Of a stretch of DNA of 58,459 nt, positions 27,789-35,556 are shown in pieces. The first letter of the stretch is position 1. Every line of letters begins with the position of its first letter. This DNA is from JABDKJ01 sp039028335 (GTDB taxonomy: Bacteria; Bacteroidota; Bacteroidia; Flavobacteriales_D; JABDKJ01): NCBI GenBank assembly GCA_039028335.1, contig JBCCIF010000006.1:1-58459 (forward strand). Reading direction: 5' to 3'. The position numbers and the translations under genes are program-made. The notes beneath the pieces were generated by a model. It was not told where the DNA came from. It searched no databases and saw only the letters and a program-made list of their open reading frames with translations.

Positions 27789-28739
27789 TTACTGATGAAT
27801 CAATGATTTTAAGTTATGAAACATATTCTCGACCAATTTATCCAAATTGAATTCAGCTTCCCAATTCCAATCCATCTTTGCTTGATCGTCATTAATATAA
27901 GCTGGCCAACTTTGCGCATAAAGGTCTCTTTTGTCCGGTTCATACTGAATTTCGAATCCGGGAAAGTATTTGCAGATTGACGTATACAACTCTTGTGGAC
28001 TGAAAGAAAGTGCAGCTATATTGTAGCTTGATCTGATACGAATACTTTCCGAATTTGCCTCCATTATATTCATGGTTGCTTTAACCGCATCGGCCATATA
28101 CATCATGGGCAATGTTCGTTTTTCATCTAGGAAGCACTTGTAAGGAACATTTGCAATAGCCTTGTGAAAAATGTCTACTGCATAATCTGTGGTTCCGCCA
28201 CCTGGTTCTGTCTGATAACTTATTATTCCGGGATACCGAATACTGCGCACATCACAATTATATTGCTTCGCATAATATTCACACCATCGCTCGCCAGAAA
28301 GCTTGCTTATCCCATAAACAGTCTTTGGTTCGGCCACCGAATTTTGAATGGCTGTATTGTTTTTCAATCCGGGACCAAACACCGCTATTGAACTGGGCCA
28401 GAATAACTTGCTAAAAAGTCCTTCTTTCTGAAGTTCCAAGGTATTGAAGAGGGAATTCATGTTCAAATCCCAAGCTTTCCAAGGATGCTTTTCTGCGGTA
28501 GCACTGAGCATCGCAACCATATTGTACACCTCATCGATCTGGTGATTTTTAAGAAACTTCTGCATGCCTTCTCTATCAAGGGCATTCAATAGCATAAAAG
28601 GTCCATCACCCAAGCTAACTTGTGGTTCTTTAATATCGGAAGCAATTACGTTTTCCGCGCCTAATTTTTCACGCAAATTCAGCGTCAAATCTGTTCCGAT
28701 TTGACCGCTTGCTCCTAAAACCAGTACTTTCTTCGCCAA
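27789..28739 (-). CDS. NAD-dependent epimerase/dehydratase family, L-threonine 3-dehydrogenase type
   Basis: A 316-residue extended short-chain dehydrogenase. The NAD-binding motif GASGQIG is at 9-15 and the catalytic pair is Tyr142 and Lys146 (VYGISKLSGE). SIRYPGIISYQTEPGGGTTDYAV matches the SDR-type L-threonine 3-dehydrogenases that oxidise threonine to 2-amino-3-ketobutyrate, the first step of threonine breakdown to glycine and acetyl-CoA. UDP-sugar epimerase is the main alternative, less likely because of the GGGTTDYAV and SSIAVFGP motifs. The start is TTG at 28739: the protein begins MAKKVLVLGASG as in homologues and no in-frame ATG lies nearby. It is divergent from trhO. The partner ligase (kbl) is not in the window. 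Confidence 0.85.
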   Translation of the reverse strand: MAKKVLVLGASGQIGTDLTLNLREKLGAENVIASDIKEPQVSLGDGPFMLLNALDREGMQKFLKNHQIDEVYNMVAMLSATAEKHPWKAWDLNMNSLFNTLELQKEGLFSKLFWPSSIAVFGPGLKNNTAIQNSVAEPKTVYGISKLSGERWCEYYAKQYNCDVRSIRYPGIISYQTEPGGGTTDYAVDIFHKAIANVPYKCFLDEKRTLPMMYMADAVKATMNIMEANSESIRIRSSYNIAALSFSPQELYTSICKYFPGFEIQYEPDKRDLYAQSWPAYINDDQAKMDWNWEAEFNLDKLVENMFHNLKSLIHQ

Positions 28740-28808
28740 ATGCTTAATTTGAAAGGTAAAGCTAGAAATATTAACGATTATGAAGTCATTTGATTATTAA
28801 CAATTGTC

Positions 28809-28840
28809 TTGATCTATTCGACAATCTCTGTTTATCTTTG
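28809..28840 (+). promoter_or_regulatory. Promoter of trhO, Bacteroidota consensus
   Basis: TTG at 28809-28811, a 21-base spacer and TATCTTTG at 28833-28840, a perfect TAnnTTTG -7 box. It ends only 10 bases before the ATG at 28851, so the transcript leader should be a few bases at most. Confidence 0.75.
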
Positions 28841-28850
28841 TATTCCTTCT

Positions 28851-29927
28851 ATGAAGAAAAGATTGTACAATATTCACCGTAAAGACATCTTGCAAAAAAA
28901 AGTGCAGGATGAGGAATTTGAGCGCTTCACTATTTCATTCTATCGCTATGTTTATTTGAATGATTTAGAGCAATTAAGAGATGAGCTCTACGAAGAATGG
29001 GATGCCTTAGGCATATTGGGAAGAATATACATAGCGGAAGAGGGAATTAATGCGCAAATCAGCGTTCCAGAACACAATCATGCATCCTTTAGAAAGGTGA
29101 TCGATAATCGAATTGAATTCAAAGACGTTCCCTTTAAATATGCGGTACAGGACAATTTAGATTCTTTTTACAAGCTGAAGATTAAAATTCGAAAGAAAAT
29201 TGTTGCTGATGGGCTAGATGACGACAGCTTTGACGTGACCAATGTTGGCAATCATCTTAGCGCCAAAGAATTTCACGAATTGGTTGGAAGAGAGGATGTT
29301 ACTATAGTTGACATGCGTAATCACTATGAAAGCGAAGTCGGGCATTTTGAAGGAGCAATAACTCCTGATTCGGACACCTTTAGAGAAGAGCTGCCGATCG
29401 TAGAAGAGAAATTAGAGGGCAAAAAGGATGAAAAGATCCTTTTGTATTGCACAGGAGGTATTCGCTGTGAAAAAGCAAGTGCCTGGCTTAAACATAAAGG
29501 ATTCAACGATGTCAATCAATTGCATGGAGGAATAATTGAATATGCTCAGCAAATTAAAAAACAAGGACTTGAGTCAAAATTCAAAGGAAAGAACTTCGTT
29601 TTTGATCGCAGGCTAGGAGAACGCATTACCGAAGAGGTCATAAGCCACTGTCATCAATGTGGTGCTCCTTGCGACAATCACACCAATTGCGCAAATGATG
29701 AATGCCATTTATTATTTATTCAATGTGATTCTTGCAGAGAAAAGTGGGACGGATGTTGTAAACAAGAATGTTATGATATTGTGCAACTTCCTATAGAGGA
29801 TCAAAGAAAACACCGTAAAAAACACAAAAACGAAGATTCTTTATCCATTTACAAAAGTCGCCTAAGACCAAAGTTGAAAGAAATTTTAAACAAGGAAGAT
29901 GGGCCAAAGGATGAAAAAAATCCCTAA
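28851..29927 (+). CDS. trhO: tRNA uridine(34) hydroxylase TrhO (YceA), rhodanese domain
   Basis: A 358-residue cytosolic enzyme that hydroxylates U34 of certain tRNAs in the first step of 5-(carboxy)methoxyuridine synthesis using O2. The N-terminal acylphosphatase-like fold contains LGRIYIAEEGINAQISVP (56-73). The rhodanese domain at about 135-235 carries the loop YCTGGIRCEKASAWL with active Cys200. A Cys-rich C-terminal zinc-like region follows (HCHQCGAPCDNHTNCANDEC). The frame opens at 28809, but I choose ATG 28851 because the promoter box ends at 28840 and homologues begin near MKKRLYN. The length is normal. Confidence 0.94.
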   Translation: MKKRLYNIHRKDILQKKVQDEEFERFTISFYRYVYLNDLEQLRDELYEEWDALGILGRIYIAEEGINAQISVPEHNHASFRKVIDNRIEFKDVPFKYAVQDNLDSFYKLKIKIRKKIVADGLDDDSFDVTNVGNHLSAKEFHELVGREDVTIVDMRNHYESEVGHFEGAITPDSDTFREELPIVEEKLEGKKDEKILLYCTGGIRCEKASAWLKHKGFNDVNQLHGGIIEYAQQIKKQGLESKFKGKNFVFDRRLGERITEEVISHCHQCGAPCDNHTNCANDECHLLFIQCDSCREKWDGCCKQECYDIVQLPIEDQRKHRKKHKNEDSLSIYKSRLRPKLKEILNKEDGPKDEKNP

Positions 29928-30048
29928 ATTAGAAGCATGAAAAGGATCTTTTTTTACGATGTGAAAGGCCTTACTAGACGCAATCCAGAATAAGTTGGTT
30001 CTCGACTTTACTGTACCTTATTTCTTTACATAATTTTAAAATAATCAT

Positions 30049-31206
30049 ATGCCGATCTATCATCAACTCGGTAAAATACCGCACAAGCGACATACTGTAT
30101 TTAAGAATGGTGGCGAAAAACATCATTATGAACAACTTTTTGGCACAGAAGGATTTCATGGTATGTCTTCCTTATTGTATCATGTTCACCGACCTACACA
30201 GGTCCAAAAAATTGGTGAGTCGTATAGCGTAGAACCACAAGTAGCCATTGATAAGAATTTAAAATCATTCCGATTTCACGGATTCAAAATCGAAGCTGAA
30301 AGTGATTTTCTGAATAGCAGAAAAGCTTTAATGGTAAACAATGATTGTCATATTAGCTTAGGCGCTCCAAAAAAGAGCATGAACGACTATTTCTATAAAA
30401 ATGCGGATGCCGATGAGCTTATTTTCATCCATAGAGGAACAGGTGTCCTGAAGACTTTACTCGGAAATTTGACCTTTGGTCCAAATGACTATTTAATTGT
30501 TCCTCGTGGAATGATTTATCAAATTCATTTTGACACGGAAGAGAATCGTCATTTCATTGTTGAATCGTTCAGCCCTATCTATACCCCAAAACGCTATAGA
30601 AATCAATTCGGTCAGCTATTGGAACATGCTCCTTTTTGCGAAAGAGATTTGAGAAAGCCAAGTGATCTTGAGACACACGATGAAAAAGGCGAATTTTTGA
30701 TGAAAATTAAGAAGCAGGGGTATATACATGAATACGTCTATGCAACACATCCTTTTGATGTTGTCGGCTGGGATGGATACAATTATCCTTATGCCTTTTC
30801 TGCAAATGACTTCGAGCCAATTACTGGAAGAGTGCATCAGCCGCCACCTGTTCATCAATGCTTTGAAGCTCATAACTTTGTTGTCTGCACTTTCGCACCT
30901 AGAAAGTACGATTATCATCCTGAAGCCATTCCCGCTCCTTATAATCATAGCAATATTGATTCTGATGAAGTACTCTACTATGTTGATGGAGATTTTATGA
31001 GTAGAAATGATATTGATGCAGGCCATATTTCACTGCATCCGGGAGGAATTCCTCATGGACCGCACCCCGGAGCAATGGAAAGAAGCATAGGAAAAACAGA
31101 AACAGATGAATTAGCAGTAATGGTAGATACCTTCAAGCCCCTACAGCTCACTGATATTGCTCTTCAAATTGAAGATGGAAAATACTGGAAATCTTGGGTT
31201 GAATAA
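30049..31206 (+). CDS. hmgA: Homogentisate 1,2-dioxygenase
   Basis: A 385-residue non-haem iron cupin enzyme that opens the ring of homogentisate to maleylacetoacetate in tyrosine and phenylalanine breakdown. Family sequences include GFHGMSSLLYHVHRPT, DELIFIHRGTGVL, PPPVHQCFEAHNFVVC and HPGGIPHGPHPGAMERS. Lining the sequence up by eye with the human enzyme pattern, the iron ligands would be His300, Glu307 and His336 with a one-residue shift; this is inference. It is somewhat shorter than animal enzymes (about 445), as in many Bacteroidota. hppD follows after 44 bases, giving a two-step operon. The next step, fumarylacetoacetate hydrolase, is not in the window. Confidence 0.93.
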   Translation: MPIYHQLGKIPHKRHTVFKNGGEKHHYEQLFGTEGFHGMSSLLYHVHRPTQVQKIGESYSVEPQVAIDKNLKSFRFHGFKIEAESDFLNSRKALMVNNDCHISLGAPKKSMNDYFYKNADADELIFIHRGTGVLKTLLGNLTFGPNDYLIVPRGMIYQIHFDTEENRHFIVESFSPIYTPKRYRNQFGQLLEHAPFCERDLRKPSDLETHDEKGEFLMKIKKQGYIHEYVYATHPFDVVGWDGYNYPYAFSANDFEPITGRVHQPPPVHQCFEAHNFVVCTFAPRKYDYHPEAIPAPYNHSNIDSDEVLYYVDGDFMSRNDIDAGHISLHPGGIPHGPHPGAMERSIGKTETDELAVMVDTFKPLQLTDIALQIEDGKYWKSWVE

Positions 31207-31250
31207 CCCATAATTACAAACCGACCTTATGGTCACAAATTAAAAGATAA

Positions 31251-32390
31251 ATGCAAATAGATAATACATCATTAGAATTGGAAAAGGTTGTTGCTGACGC
31301 TCAGGATTTCCTTCCAATCAACGGAACCGACTACATCGAATATTATGTCGGAAATGCCAAACAAGCGGCCCATTTTTACAAAACTGCATTTGGGTTCCAA
31401 AACTGTGCATATGCAGGATTAGAAACAGGAGTAAAGGATAAAACCTCTTATGTCTTGCAACAAGACAAAATTAGAATCGTCTTAACCTCGCCTATGGATA
31501 GAGATGGAGAAATTAATGCGCACATCAACAAACACGGTGATGGAGTCAAGGTCATTGCACTATGGGTTGATGATGCGACAAAATCTTGGAAGGAAACCAC
31601 GCAAAGAGGTGCAAAGTCCTTTTTCGAACCGCGTGAAGAGGAAGATGCAAATGGAAAAGTAGTACGTTCAGCCATTCATACATATGGAGAAACTATTCAC
31701 GTTTTTGTAGAAAGAAGTGAATACAATGGAATCTTTCTTCCAGGCTATCAAAAATGGGAAAGCGGCTATCAACCTAGTTCTACTGGATTGAAATACATTG
31801 ATCATATTGTAGGCAATGTAGGGTGGAATGAAATGAACAAATGGTGCGAATTCTATGCGAATGTTATGGGTTTTGCTCAACTCATCTCCTTTGATGACAA
31901 GGATATTTCGACTGAGTATACTGCTCTCATGAGTAAAGTAATGAGCAATGGAAACGGACGCATTAAGTTTCCAATTAACGAGCCAGCCGAAGGAAGAAAA
32001 AAGTCACAAATAGAAGAATATATTGATTTCTATAATGGTGCTGGTGTTCAACACGTAGCCATTGCAACGGATAACATCATTGAGACTGTAACGCAATTGA
32101 GAGACCGAGGTGTTGAATTTCTGAAAGTACCCAACACGTATTATGATACCGTGCTTGATCGCGTTGGTGAAATTGATGAAGATCTGGAACCACTCAGAGA
32201 ATTGGGAATTCTTATTGATCGAGATGACGAAGGGTATCTCTTGCAGATATTCACCAAACCTATTCTAGACAGACCAACTATGTTCTATGAAATCATACAA
32301 CGTAAGGGTGCTCAAAGTTTTGGAAAAGGAAATTTCAAGGCATTGTTTGAAGCCATTGAACGCGAGCAAGAAAGTCGCGGGACGCTTTAA
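31251..32390 (+). CDS. hppD: 4-hydroxyphenylpyruvate dioxygenase
   Basis: A 379-residue non-haem iron enzyme of the vicinal-oxygen-chelate fold that turns 4-hydroxyphenylpyruvate into homogentisate, the substrate of the gene product encoded just upstream. It has two VOC domains, about 22-160 and 180-355. The iron ligands are visible as His185 (YIDHIVGNV), His268 (GVQHVAIATDN) and Glu347 (MFYEIIQRKG). The length is that of bacterial enzymes. It lies 44 bases downstream of hmgA and ends at a strong terminator, so hmgA-hppD is a closed transcription unit for tyrosine use. Confidence 0.96.
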   Translation: MQIDNTSLELEKVVADAQDFLPINGTDYIEYYVGNAKQAAHFYKTAFGFQNCAYAGLETGVKDKTSYVLQQDKIRIVLTSPMDRDGEINAHINKHGDGVKVIALWVDDATKSWKETTQRGAKSFFEPREEEDANGKVVRSAIHTYGETIHVFVERSEYNGIFLPGYQKWESGYQPSSTGLKYIDHIVGNVGWNEMNKWCEFYANVMGFAQLISFDDKDISTEYTALMSKVMSNGNGRIKFPINEPAEGRKKSQIEEYIDFYNGAGVQHVAIATDNIIETVTQLRDRGVEFLKVPNTYYDTVLDRVGEIDEDLEPLRELGILIDRDDEGYLLQIFTKPILDRPTMFYEIIQRKGAQSFGKGNFKALFEAIEREQESRGTL

Positions 32391-32412
32391 TACGCCACCA
32401 AAAAATATAAAG

Positions 32413-32448
32413 ACCGGAGGGGAAAGCAATTTCTTCTCCGGTTTTTTT
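32413..32448 (+). terminator. Rho-independent terminator after hppD
   Basis: ACCGGAG (32413-32419) pairs perfectly with CTCCGGT (32436-32442), with further G-U pairs inside the 16-base loop, followed by a run of T to 32448. It lies 22 bases after the hppD stop. Confidence 0.88.
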
Positions 32449-32520
32449 GATTCACCGATTGGCGTTGATATTTGAAAAAGGGAATGATTATTGAAGAAGG
32501 AATTGAATTAATTTCGAAGC

Positions 32521-32985
32521 ATGAAAAGAATACTTACCTGTATTGCATTGATCTTAATGATGAGCCAAATAAATGCTCAATCGGACTACGAAAGAGCAAT
32601 TGGTATTAGAGCAGGATTTGATAATGGCATTACCTATAAACAATTTATCACTTCTGTATCTGCAATTGAAGCACTCGCTTTCTTTGGAAACAACTCCTTT
32701 AATCTAACCGGACTCTACGAATTGAATAATGAAAATGCTTTTCAAGTAGATCGCTTAGATTGGTACTATGGAGGAGGTGGACATATTGGTTTTTACACTG
32801 TGGATGGTGAAGATGGCGATAGCGGTTCTCTGCTGCTTGGTGTTGATGGGATCATAGGAATTGAATACAATTTTGAACAGGCACCGATTAATGTTTCTTT
32901 GGATTGGAAACCGCAGATCAATTTAATTGGTGGAAGCGGATTCGTAGGTGATACAGGTGCACTAAGCCTGAGATATATCTTCTAG
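32521..32985 (+). CDS. Small outer-membrane beta-barrel-like protein
   Basis: A 154-residue exported protein with a signal peptide (MKRILTCIALILMMSQINAQ). It has alternating beta-strand patterns and glycine turns (IGIRAGFDNGITYKQF, WYYGGGGHIGFYT, GSLLLGVDGIIGIEYNF, LSLRYIF) and ends in Phe, as outer-membrane barrels do. This fits a small eight-stranded barrel; a named function is not possible. A -7-like TAATTTCG lies at 32509-32516. Its last 24 bases overlap, in antisense, the end of the udk gene. Confidence 0.78.
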   Translation: MKRILTCIALILMMSQINAQSDYERAIGIRAGFDNGITYKQFITSVSAIEALAFFGNNSFNLTGLYELNNENAFQVDRLDWYYGGGGHIGFYTVDGEDGDSGSLLLGVDGIIGIEYNFEQAPINVSLDWKPQINLIGGSGFVGDTGALSLRYIF

Positions 32986-33591
32986 TTTTTCTGAAATCAG
33001 CTCAACACATCTTGCTAAATCTGCTCCAAAGTCGACTGTATTATTCAGAATGATATCAGCATTCGATCGATGGGGCTCAACCCATTTGTCATGTGCTGGA
33101 CAAACATGATTATCCCATTGATATTGAATCATCTCTAAAGAGAGCCCTCGAGACTCGCTATCTCTTTTTAATCTTCTTTTGAGCCTTTTATCCTGATCAA
33201 CGTGAATATAAATTTCGAAGTCTACAAGTTCTCGGATACGCTCTTCAAAAAGCACAAAAATCCCTTCGATTATCAGAAGAGGAGAAGGTAAAGTAGTTAT
33301 GGAATTCGGAATCTGATCAAAATTCTCAAATATATATTCATCTCTGCTAACCATTTCTCCATTCAAAAGGTCTAAAATATCTCGATAAAAAGCTTCTAAA
33401 TCAAAGGCACTAGGCAAGTCGAAATTCCATATGTCATTATGATCCTTTTTTTGATGAGATTTAGGAAGATAATAATTGTCCATTGAAAGTATGGATGGCT
33501 CGAAGTCAAAGGAAGTTCGAAGTTTATCAATAATAGTGGTTTTGCCCGAACCACTGCCTCCTGTAATCGAAATTAAATAGGGCTTAATCAA
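32962..33591 (-). CDS. udk: Uridine kinase
   Basis: A 209-residue cytosolic kinase that phosphorylates uridine and cytidine in pyrimidine salvage. The P-loop GGSGSGKT is at 11-18, followed by LSMDNYYLPKSHQKKDHNDI and NFDLPSAFDLEAF, typical of the uridine kinase family, then LIIEGIFVL and the RLKRRLKRDSESRG lid. The start is TTG at 33591 and overlaps the purQ stop as TTGA, implying coupled translation. Its 3' end overlaps the convergent beta-barrel gene by 24 bases. Confidence 0.93.
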   Translation of the reverse strand: MIKPYLISITGGSGSGKTTIIDKLRTSFDFEPSILSMDNYYLPKSHQKKDHNDIWNFDLPSAFDLEAFYRDILDLLNGEMVSRDEYIFENFDQIPNSITTLPSPLLIIEGIFVLFEERIRELVDFEIYIHVDQDKRLKRRLKRDSESRGLSLEMIQYQWDNHVCPAHDKWVEPHRSNADIILNNTVDFGADLARCVELISEKLEDISQA

Positions 33592-34280
33592 GCCAGTTCA
33601 AAATTCAAGATAGATTCAAAAAGACGTCTACCGTCCTCATTTCCTAAATTGAAATCCGCTGCTCTTTCTGGATGAGGCATCATACCAAAAACATTGCGTC
33701 CTTCATTGCAGACACCTGCAATATTTGCAACTGAACCATTAGGATTGGCCTCATCACTTATCTGACCCATTTCATCACAATACTTGAAGAGAATTTGGTC
33801 ATTATCTTCCAAACGCCTCAATCCATCTTCATCTATATGAAACCTCCCTTCACCATGTGCAATTGGTATTTTAAGTGCCTGTGTAGGATCCAAATTTCGG
33901 GTGATCGCAGAATTGACACTAGCAGGTTTTAGGAAAATATTTTTACAAATGAATTTTTGATTGTTGTTGTGTAAAAGCGCCCCAGGAGTAAGGCCAGCTT
34001 CGCACAAGATTTGAAAACCATTGCACACTCCTAAAGCCATTCCGCCCTTATTACAATGCTCAACTACCTCTTCCATGATTGGAGAAAATCGAGCAATTGC
34101 GCCACTTCTTAAATAGTCCCCAAAGGAAAATCCTCCTGGTAGAACAATAAAATCACAGCCTTTCAAGTCGCGATCTTTATGCCATAACTTCTCTACTTTT
34201 TGTCCCATAATAGATTCGAGAACATAGATCATATCGTGATCACAATTCGAACCTGGAAAAACAACTACTCCGAATTTCAT
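33588..34280 (-). CDS. purQ: Phosphoribosylformylglycinamidine synthase subunit PurQ (glutaminase)
   Basis: A 230-residue class I glutamine amidotransferase that supplies ammonia for FGAM formation in purine synthesis. The catalytic triad is Cys86 (LGVCNGFQIL), His203 and Glu205 (MPHPERA). The FPGSNCDHD start and LPGGFSFGDYLRSGAIA are PurQ hallmarks. This small stand-alone subunit normally acts with PurS and the small PurL, which are not in the window. It is coupled to udk through a 4-base TTGA overlap. Confidence 0.95.
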   Translation of the reverse strand: MKFGVVVFPGSNCDHDMIYVLESIMGQKVEKLWHKDRDLKGCDFIVLPGGFSFGDYLRSGAIARFSPIMEEVVEHCNKGGMALGVCNGFQILCEAGLTPGALLHNNNQKFICKNIFLKPASVNSAITRNLDPTQALKIPIAHGEGRFHIDEDGLRRLEDNDQILFKYCDEMGQISDEANPNGSVANIAGVCNEGRNVFGMMPHPERAADFNLGNEDGRRLFESILNFELA

Positions 34281-34348
34281 ACGCTAATTGTTGAACAACA
34301 AAGTTAGTCTTTCCGCTTTTTTAAGCCCCTGAATCTTTACAAATATTA

Positions 34349-35323
34349 TTAACGGAGTATGACGTTGAGAATGGAAAGAACCCAGCAAACATAAAACAGT
34401 GTCTTGAGCACGTATCTTTTTCTTGAACTCTGAACGCAATGCCAGAAAAAGGGCATTAAAAAGAAAAAGAAGATAACAATTGTAGAAAATCCATTGAGAC
34501 CGACTAAGATGCTTGTAAACACCAAATTGAAAATGAAAAAAACCATTAATGTATTCATGGTTACCTTAAAGCGAATAGAACTTTTATTGATCTCTTTGGA
34601 CAGGATAAAGTATCCAAGTAAGCAGGCTAGAAGCGATAAACAATAAAAGATGATTAATTCACTATTCTTATGCGTTTCGAAATTCAAATCACTTAAAAAT
34701 GCTGATGGAAGTAAATCGAGATTCCAATCAAATAAAATGGAAAGCATAAATAGAATGAAATAGGGAGAACAAAATCCGATAATCGACCACAGCAATTCCT
34801 TAAATCCTAAATTCTTCAAATTCAATACTGAAAGCCAAATAAAAGGCAGGAATAATATGAAAGGAAATACTAAAAAACTTGCCATACCCACGAAGAGTCC
34901 CGCGTCAAAACAATTGGAATATGCAGTATCTGTATTTTTATTAATGCTAAAAATGCGATTGAGCGAAAGCGTAATACAAAGAAAACCCAAAGCCAATAAG
35001 AGAGAAGGACACGAAAAGTAAATGATCGCGCCCATCATAAGAAAATTATATACCTGACTATAGTCCTCAACAATTAATACTTCGGCCTGAACCATGCGAG
35101 AATTCCAAATCAATCCCCCCAAGAGAAAAGCCAGCATTGCCAGAATGAAAGAGGTATATGGCCAATATGATTCCAATTCGGCCAATTGAGGGAGAGAAGT
35201 CGGAATAAAAAACTCATAAGTCAAGTCATCCGCCAAATAAAATGCCAGGATAAACAGACCAAGAATCAATATACTGCTCATCAAAGACAAAAGAATATTT
35301 CTTGAAATAGGAATTGGCAGCAT
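34349..35323 (-). CDS. DUF6427-type polytopic membrane protein
   Basis: A 324-residue inner-membrane protein with about eight or nine hydrophobic segments (for example ILLSLMSSILILGLFILAF near 9-27, FILAMLAFLLGGLIW near 58-72, FYCLSLLACLLGYFIL near 226-241, IFFFFLMPFFWHCV near 275-289). Length, topology and position next to purD and a tiny membrane protein match the DUF6427 family of Flavobacteriia, which has no known function. The family call rests on recall of synteny and topology, not on a search. It is divergent from the small gene at 35371, with 47 bases between the two ATGs. Confidence 0.72.
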   Translation of the reverse strand: MLPIPISRNILLSLMSSILILGLFILAFYLADDLTYEFFIPTSLPQLAELESYWPYTSFILAMLAFLLGGLIWNSRMVQAEVLIVEDYSQVYNFLMMGAIIYFSCPSLLLALGFLCITLSLNRIFSINKNTDTAYSNCFDAGLFVGMASFLVFPFILFLPFIWLSVLNLKNLGFKELLWSIIGFCSPYFILFMLSILFDWNLDLLPSAFLSDLNFETHKNSELIIFYCLSLLACLLGYFILSKEINKSSIRFKVTMNTLMVFFIFNLVFTSILVGLNGFSTIVIFFFFLMPFFWHCVQSSRKRYVLKTLFYVCWVLSILNVILR

Positions 35324-35370
35324 GAATTTGAGCGAGATTTCTTATTTTCGCTGCGAAATATAAAAAGAAC

Positions 35371-35556
35371 ATGACTGAATTCGTTTATGGCATCGCTGAC
35401 ATTTTACAATGGACTTTCAAAAACGTCCTTGAACCAGCTGGGAATATGCCAAATAATGTGTTTTCAATTGGAATATTTCTTGGAATCTGTTATTGGATGT
35501 TTGTTAGGCAGCCTGCCTACACCAAAAAGGCTAAGAAAGAGGGCGGCTTAGTTTAA
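35371..35556 (+). CDS. Small membrane protein (DUF6341-like)
   Basis: A 61-residue protein with one membrane segment near 30-47 (NVFSIGIFLGICYWMFV), an aromatic N-terminal helix (YGIADILQWTFKNVLEP) and a Lys-rich tail. It resembles the small proteins annotated DUF6341 that travel with DUF6427 and purD in Flavobacteriia. The -7-like box TATTTTCG at 35343-35350 is 20 bases before the ATG. The stop overlaps the convergent purD end by 9 bases. The function is unknown; a subunit of the DUF6427 membrane protein is possible. Confidence 0.72.
   Translation: MTEFVYGIADILQWTFKNVLEPAGNMPNNVFSIGIFLGICYWMFVRQPAYTKKAKKEGGLV

Noticed and set aside
29937..29993. 18-residue open frame between trhO and hmgA (MKRIFFYDVKGLTRRNPE)
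   Set aside because: Too short to judge; no pairing hairpin or attenuator-like sequence, and the peptide is not rich in Tyr or Phe as a tyrosine-operon leader would be.
30616..31026. 136-codon minus-strand open frame inside hmgA
   Set aside because: Shadow of a well-supported gene; no family features and no promoter-like sequence.
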